9,441 bases of DNA from Ramlibacter sp. (lineage in GTDB: Bacteria; Pseudomonadota; Gammaproteobacteria; Burkholderiales; Burkholderiaceae_C). Below, in pieces: positions 7,683 through 9,441 of the stretch. Each line of letters begins with the position of its first letter. Within the stretch, counting starts at the first letter, position 1. The notes under the pieces are model-generated. The model ran no database searches and was not told where the DNA came from. It worked only from the letters and a program-made list of their open reading frames with translations. Position numbers and translations under genes: made by a program. The stretch is taken from positions 1-9,441 of the forward strand of contig JANXVP010000152.1 in NCBI GenBank assembly GCA_025351615.1. The letters are read 5' to 3'.

Positions 7683-8620
7683 TCAGGTTCCCGAGGCGTT
7701 CGATGTGAAGCTGCGCAGGTAGATGTCCAATCTTGCATCGGCCAACTCGATCCGGCCTCCCATGGCGTCCATGCGGCGTCGCGCGGATTCCAGTCGCGAA
7801 TCGCCGGAAGACAAGCTGCAGGTCTCACGAGTCGTGGAACACTCGCACCAGATGCCCACCATCAATTCCTTGCCGCGGGCCTGCGTTTGAACGAGAATCC
7901 GCGCGCCAGCCGCCTGGCGCTTCTTGCAGACTTCCTCGTGCGCCTGCAACAAACCCATCAGGACTTCGGTCAGGTGGTCTGGAATGCCGACGCATGCGGA
8001 CAGATGATCACTCAGCCGAAGCTCGATCGGTGTATCGCGGAACCGGCCGTCGAATCCGAGAAAAGCGCACACGTCCTCGATCAACTGATTGATGTCCAGT
8101 GGCTCAGACGTTTCACTTCGCGCCGTTGCAAATTCGGTGATCCGGCGCGTCATGTTTGCAATGCGCAAGGTCTGCTCCAGGATCATGCGCGGCGGCTCGG
8201 GATTGAATTCGCTTGCACTGTGCCAGCGCTCGATGTCCTCGGCCAGCCCCGAAATGATCGCCAGCGGATTGCCGACCTCGTGCGAAATGTTAGCGGCCAT
8301 GGCTGCCATGGCGGCCATCTTGTCGCGATGCCATCGCTGCTCGCCCAGGGCCGACTGCTCGCGGGCGCGCGCTTCCTGGTCGATGATGCGTTGCCCGTTG
8401 CGCACGAAAACCAGCAGTGCGGCGTAGACAAGAGCCAGCAATCCACCGACGACCAGCAGCAATTTGCTAGAGGCTGCCGCCGCTTCGCGCTGGTTTTTGA
8501 TCGCCGCCTGTTCGACTCTTGCCTGGCTCCTCGTGGTGACATCGGTGACCCGTGCCGAGCCCGCATCGATTTGCTGCAGGAAGGGAGTGACGTCCGAATA
8601 GATCTCGAAGACACCGCTAA
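7683..8620 (-). pseudogene. Sensor histidine kinase, 5' end cut off by an IS5-family element
   Basis: The host frame encodes the last 311 residues of a membrane sensor kinase. Counting from the first intact host codon, residues 1-50 are a probable periplasmic or stalk helix, 52-72 (LLLVVGGLLALVYAALLVFV) a transmembrane helix, about 75-100 a linker, and 110-160 a HisKA domain with H-box NISHEVGNPLA, phospho-acceptor His113. The ATP-binding domain is badly eroded: where the N-box should read NLLxNAxEA there is MGLLQAHEEV, and no DxGxG or G2 box is visible between IWCEC (257-261) and DAMGG (284-288). The input domain must lie beyond the IS, outside the window. The 3' end converges on the rquA-like gene (33 bp). 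The frame continues into the IS to an ATG at 8645, so a truncated 320-aa product is conceivable. Confidence 0.82.
8617..8620 (+). other. Probable target-site duplication, left copy (CTAA)
   Basis: CTAA immediately precedes the inferred IS end. IS5-family elements of this group favour YTAR targets and duplicate 3-4 bp. The right copy is outside the window, so the duplication itself is not seen. Confidence 0.5.
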
Positions 8621-8640
8621 GGCTACGCTGAAAAAGGTCC
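8621..8640 (+). repeat. Inferred left terminal inverted repeat of the IS
   Basis: The stretch from GGCTACGCTG to AAGGTCC follows the CTAA target directly. Its role as the terminal repeat is inferred from position, since the other end is not available to compare. Confidence 0.45.
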
Positions 8641-8672
8641 ACCATTGTGCGACCTGAGCCGTTGTGTTTGGT

Positions 8673-9441
8673 ATGAAACAACAGACCCTTGCGATGGAAT
8701 CTGACAAAGGCTTCGAACAGTTCCGCCGTCCAACCAAGCGGGACGTGTTTCTGAAGTCGATGGGCGACATCGTGCCGTGGATTGAGCTTTGCGCCGTCAT
8801 CGAGCCGTACTATCCGAAGGGCCAAGGCGGGCGGCCCACCATCGGACTGGACCGCATGGTGCGTATGTTGTTCGTGCAGCACTGGTTCAACTTGGCCGAC
8901 GAGGCCTGCGAGGAAGCCCTGTACGACAGCGCCAGCTTGCGCAGCTTCGTGGGCATCGACCTCGGACGCGAACGTGTTCCCGACGCGACCACCCTGTTGA
9001 AGTTTCGCCGCCTGCTGGAGACACATAGCCTGGGCGAGAAGCTGTTCGCCAAGGTCGGCGAGGTGCTGCAAGGCCGCGGCCTGAAGGTGGGGACCGGCAC
9101 CATTGTGGACGCCACCATCATCGGCGCTGCGAGTTCCACCAAGAACGCGGAGGGAAAGCGCGACCCTGAGATGCACCAGACCAAGAAGGGACAGCAGTGG
9201 TATTTCGGAATGAAATTGCATATCGGGGTGGACAGCCAGACCGGTCTGACCCACAGCGCCGTGGTCACGGCGGCCAACGTGCACGACAAGCACCCATTGC
9301 CTGACCTGCTGCACGGTGACGAGCAGCGCGTCTACGGCGACAGCGCGTATGCCAGCCAGCAAGCGCTGATTGAAAGCAAGGCGCCGAACGCAAAGGACTT
9401 CACCAACCAGCGCGTGCGAAAGGCAGACCAAGTCGACGAAG
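8673..9441 (+). CDS. IS5-family DDE transposase, 3' partial
   Basis: The enzyme cuts and pastes the surrounding IS at its terminal repeats. The frame runs from the ATG at 8673 to the window edge (256 full codons) of an expected 320-330. Residues 40-115 form the N-terminal transposase domain (DUF772-like), with QHWFNLADEACEEALYDS at 70-86 and PDATTLLKFRRLLE at 103-116. The DDE catalytic domain shows D146 in GTIVDATII and D223 in VYGDSAYAS; the third acidic residue lies past the edge. KKGQQWYFGMKLHIGVD (171-187) is the typical IS5 strand. The ribosome binding site is poor, consistent with low expression of transposases. It seems intact as far as it can be read, so the element may be active. Confidence 0.92.
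   Translation, partial: MKQQTLAMESDKGFEQFRRPTKRDVFLKSMGDIVPWIELCAVIEPYYPKGQGGRPTIGLDRMVRMLFVQHWFNLADEACEEALYDSASLRSFVGIDLGRERVPDATTLLKFRRLLETHSLGEKLFAKVGEVLQGRGLKVGTGTIVDATIIGAASSTKNAEGKRDPEMHQTKKGQQWYFGMKLHIGVDSQTGLTHSAVVTAANVHDKHPLPDLLHGDEQRVYGDSAYASQQALIESKAPNAKDFTNQRVRKADQVDE

Larger units (their letters stand above)
8621..9441 (+). mobile_element. IS5-family insertion sequence, right end outside window
   Basis: The element starts where the kinase reading loses family character and a CTAA target precedes GGCTACGCTG. It contains the transposase on the plus strand 52 bp inside the end, a usual IS5-family layout with one transposase ORF filling most of the element. The right inverted repeat and about the last 70 transposase codons are off the window. 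Confidence 0.82.

Noticed and set aside
7683..9431. One 582-codon minus-strand ORF
   Set aside because: It is a chimera: its first part is antisense to the IS5 transposase, and only the part below 8620 is real kinase sequence.

Overview
The window looks like a chromosomal segment from a GC-rich betaproteobacterium, most likely Burkholderiales. The support is overall base composition, the type of two-partner-secretion adhesin, a GlcD of the usual betaproteobacterial length and C-terminus, an RquA-like methyltransferase-fold protein, and an IS5-family element. This assignment is inferred from protein character, not from a database match. Four cellular genes and one insertion sequence fill almost all of the window.

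Positions 1 to 5104 (+) hold the 3' part of a very large TpsA/filamentous-haemagglutinin-type exoprotein gene. The frame is already open at the left edge, so the signal peptide and true start lie outside. The visible protein is modular: TPS secretion domain, beta-helical stretch, Pro-Thr-Ala linker made of 12-bp repeats, beta-helix, glycine-rich array of about twelve 33-43 residue units, autotransporter-like beta-strand region, long proline-rich segment and a short C-terminal tail with a lone cysteine. Two eight-base G tracts lie inside the coding frame.

Positions 5124 to 6611 (-) encode a GlcD-type FAD-linked oxidase, convergent with the adhesin gene and separated from it by 19 bp. No glcE or glcF can follow it directly. 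The 178-bp region between glcD and the next, divergent gene (6612-6789) carries a LacI-type palindrome, a larger inverted repeat and a good FNR/Anr-like box.

Positions 6790 to 7649 (+) hold a 23-codon ORF with a clear ribosome binding site. Its stop overlaps, as ATGA, the start of a 263-aa membrane-anchored protein resembling RquA, the enzyme that converts ubiquinone to rhodoquinone. The FNR-like box upstream suggests induction at low oxygen, which would suit an anaerobic quinone function.

Positions 7683 to 8620 (-) are the 3' part of a sensor histidine kinase gene, cut by an IS5-family element that begins at about 8621 and runs off the right edge. The junction carries CTAA, a YTAR-type target site. 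The kinase has an intact H-box but a strongly eroded ATP-binding domain.

The most interesting parts are the FNR box / small ORF / anchored RquA-like unit, the possible G-tract phase switching of the adhesin, and the pseudokinase-like sensor broken by the IS. No CRISPR array, tRNA or rRNA was seen.
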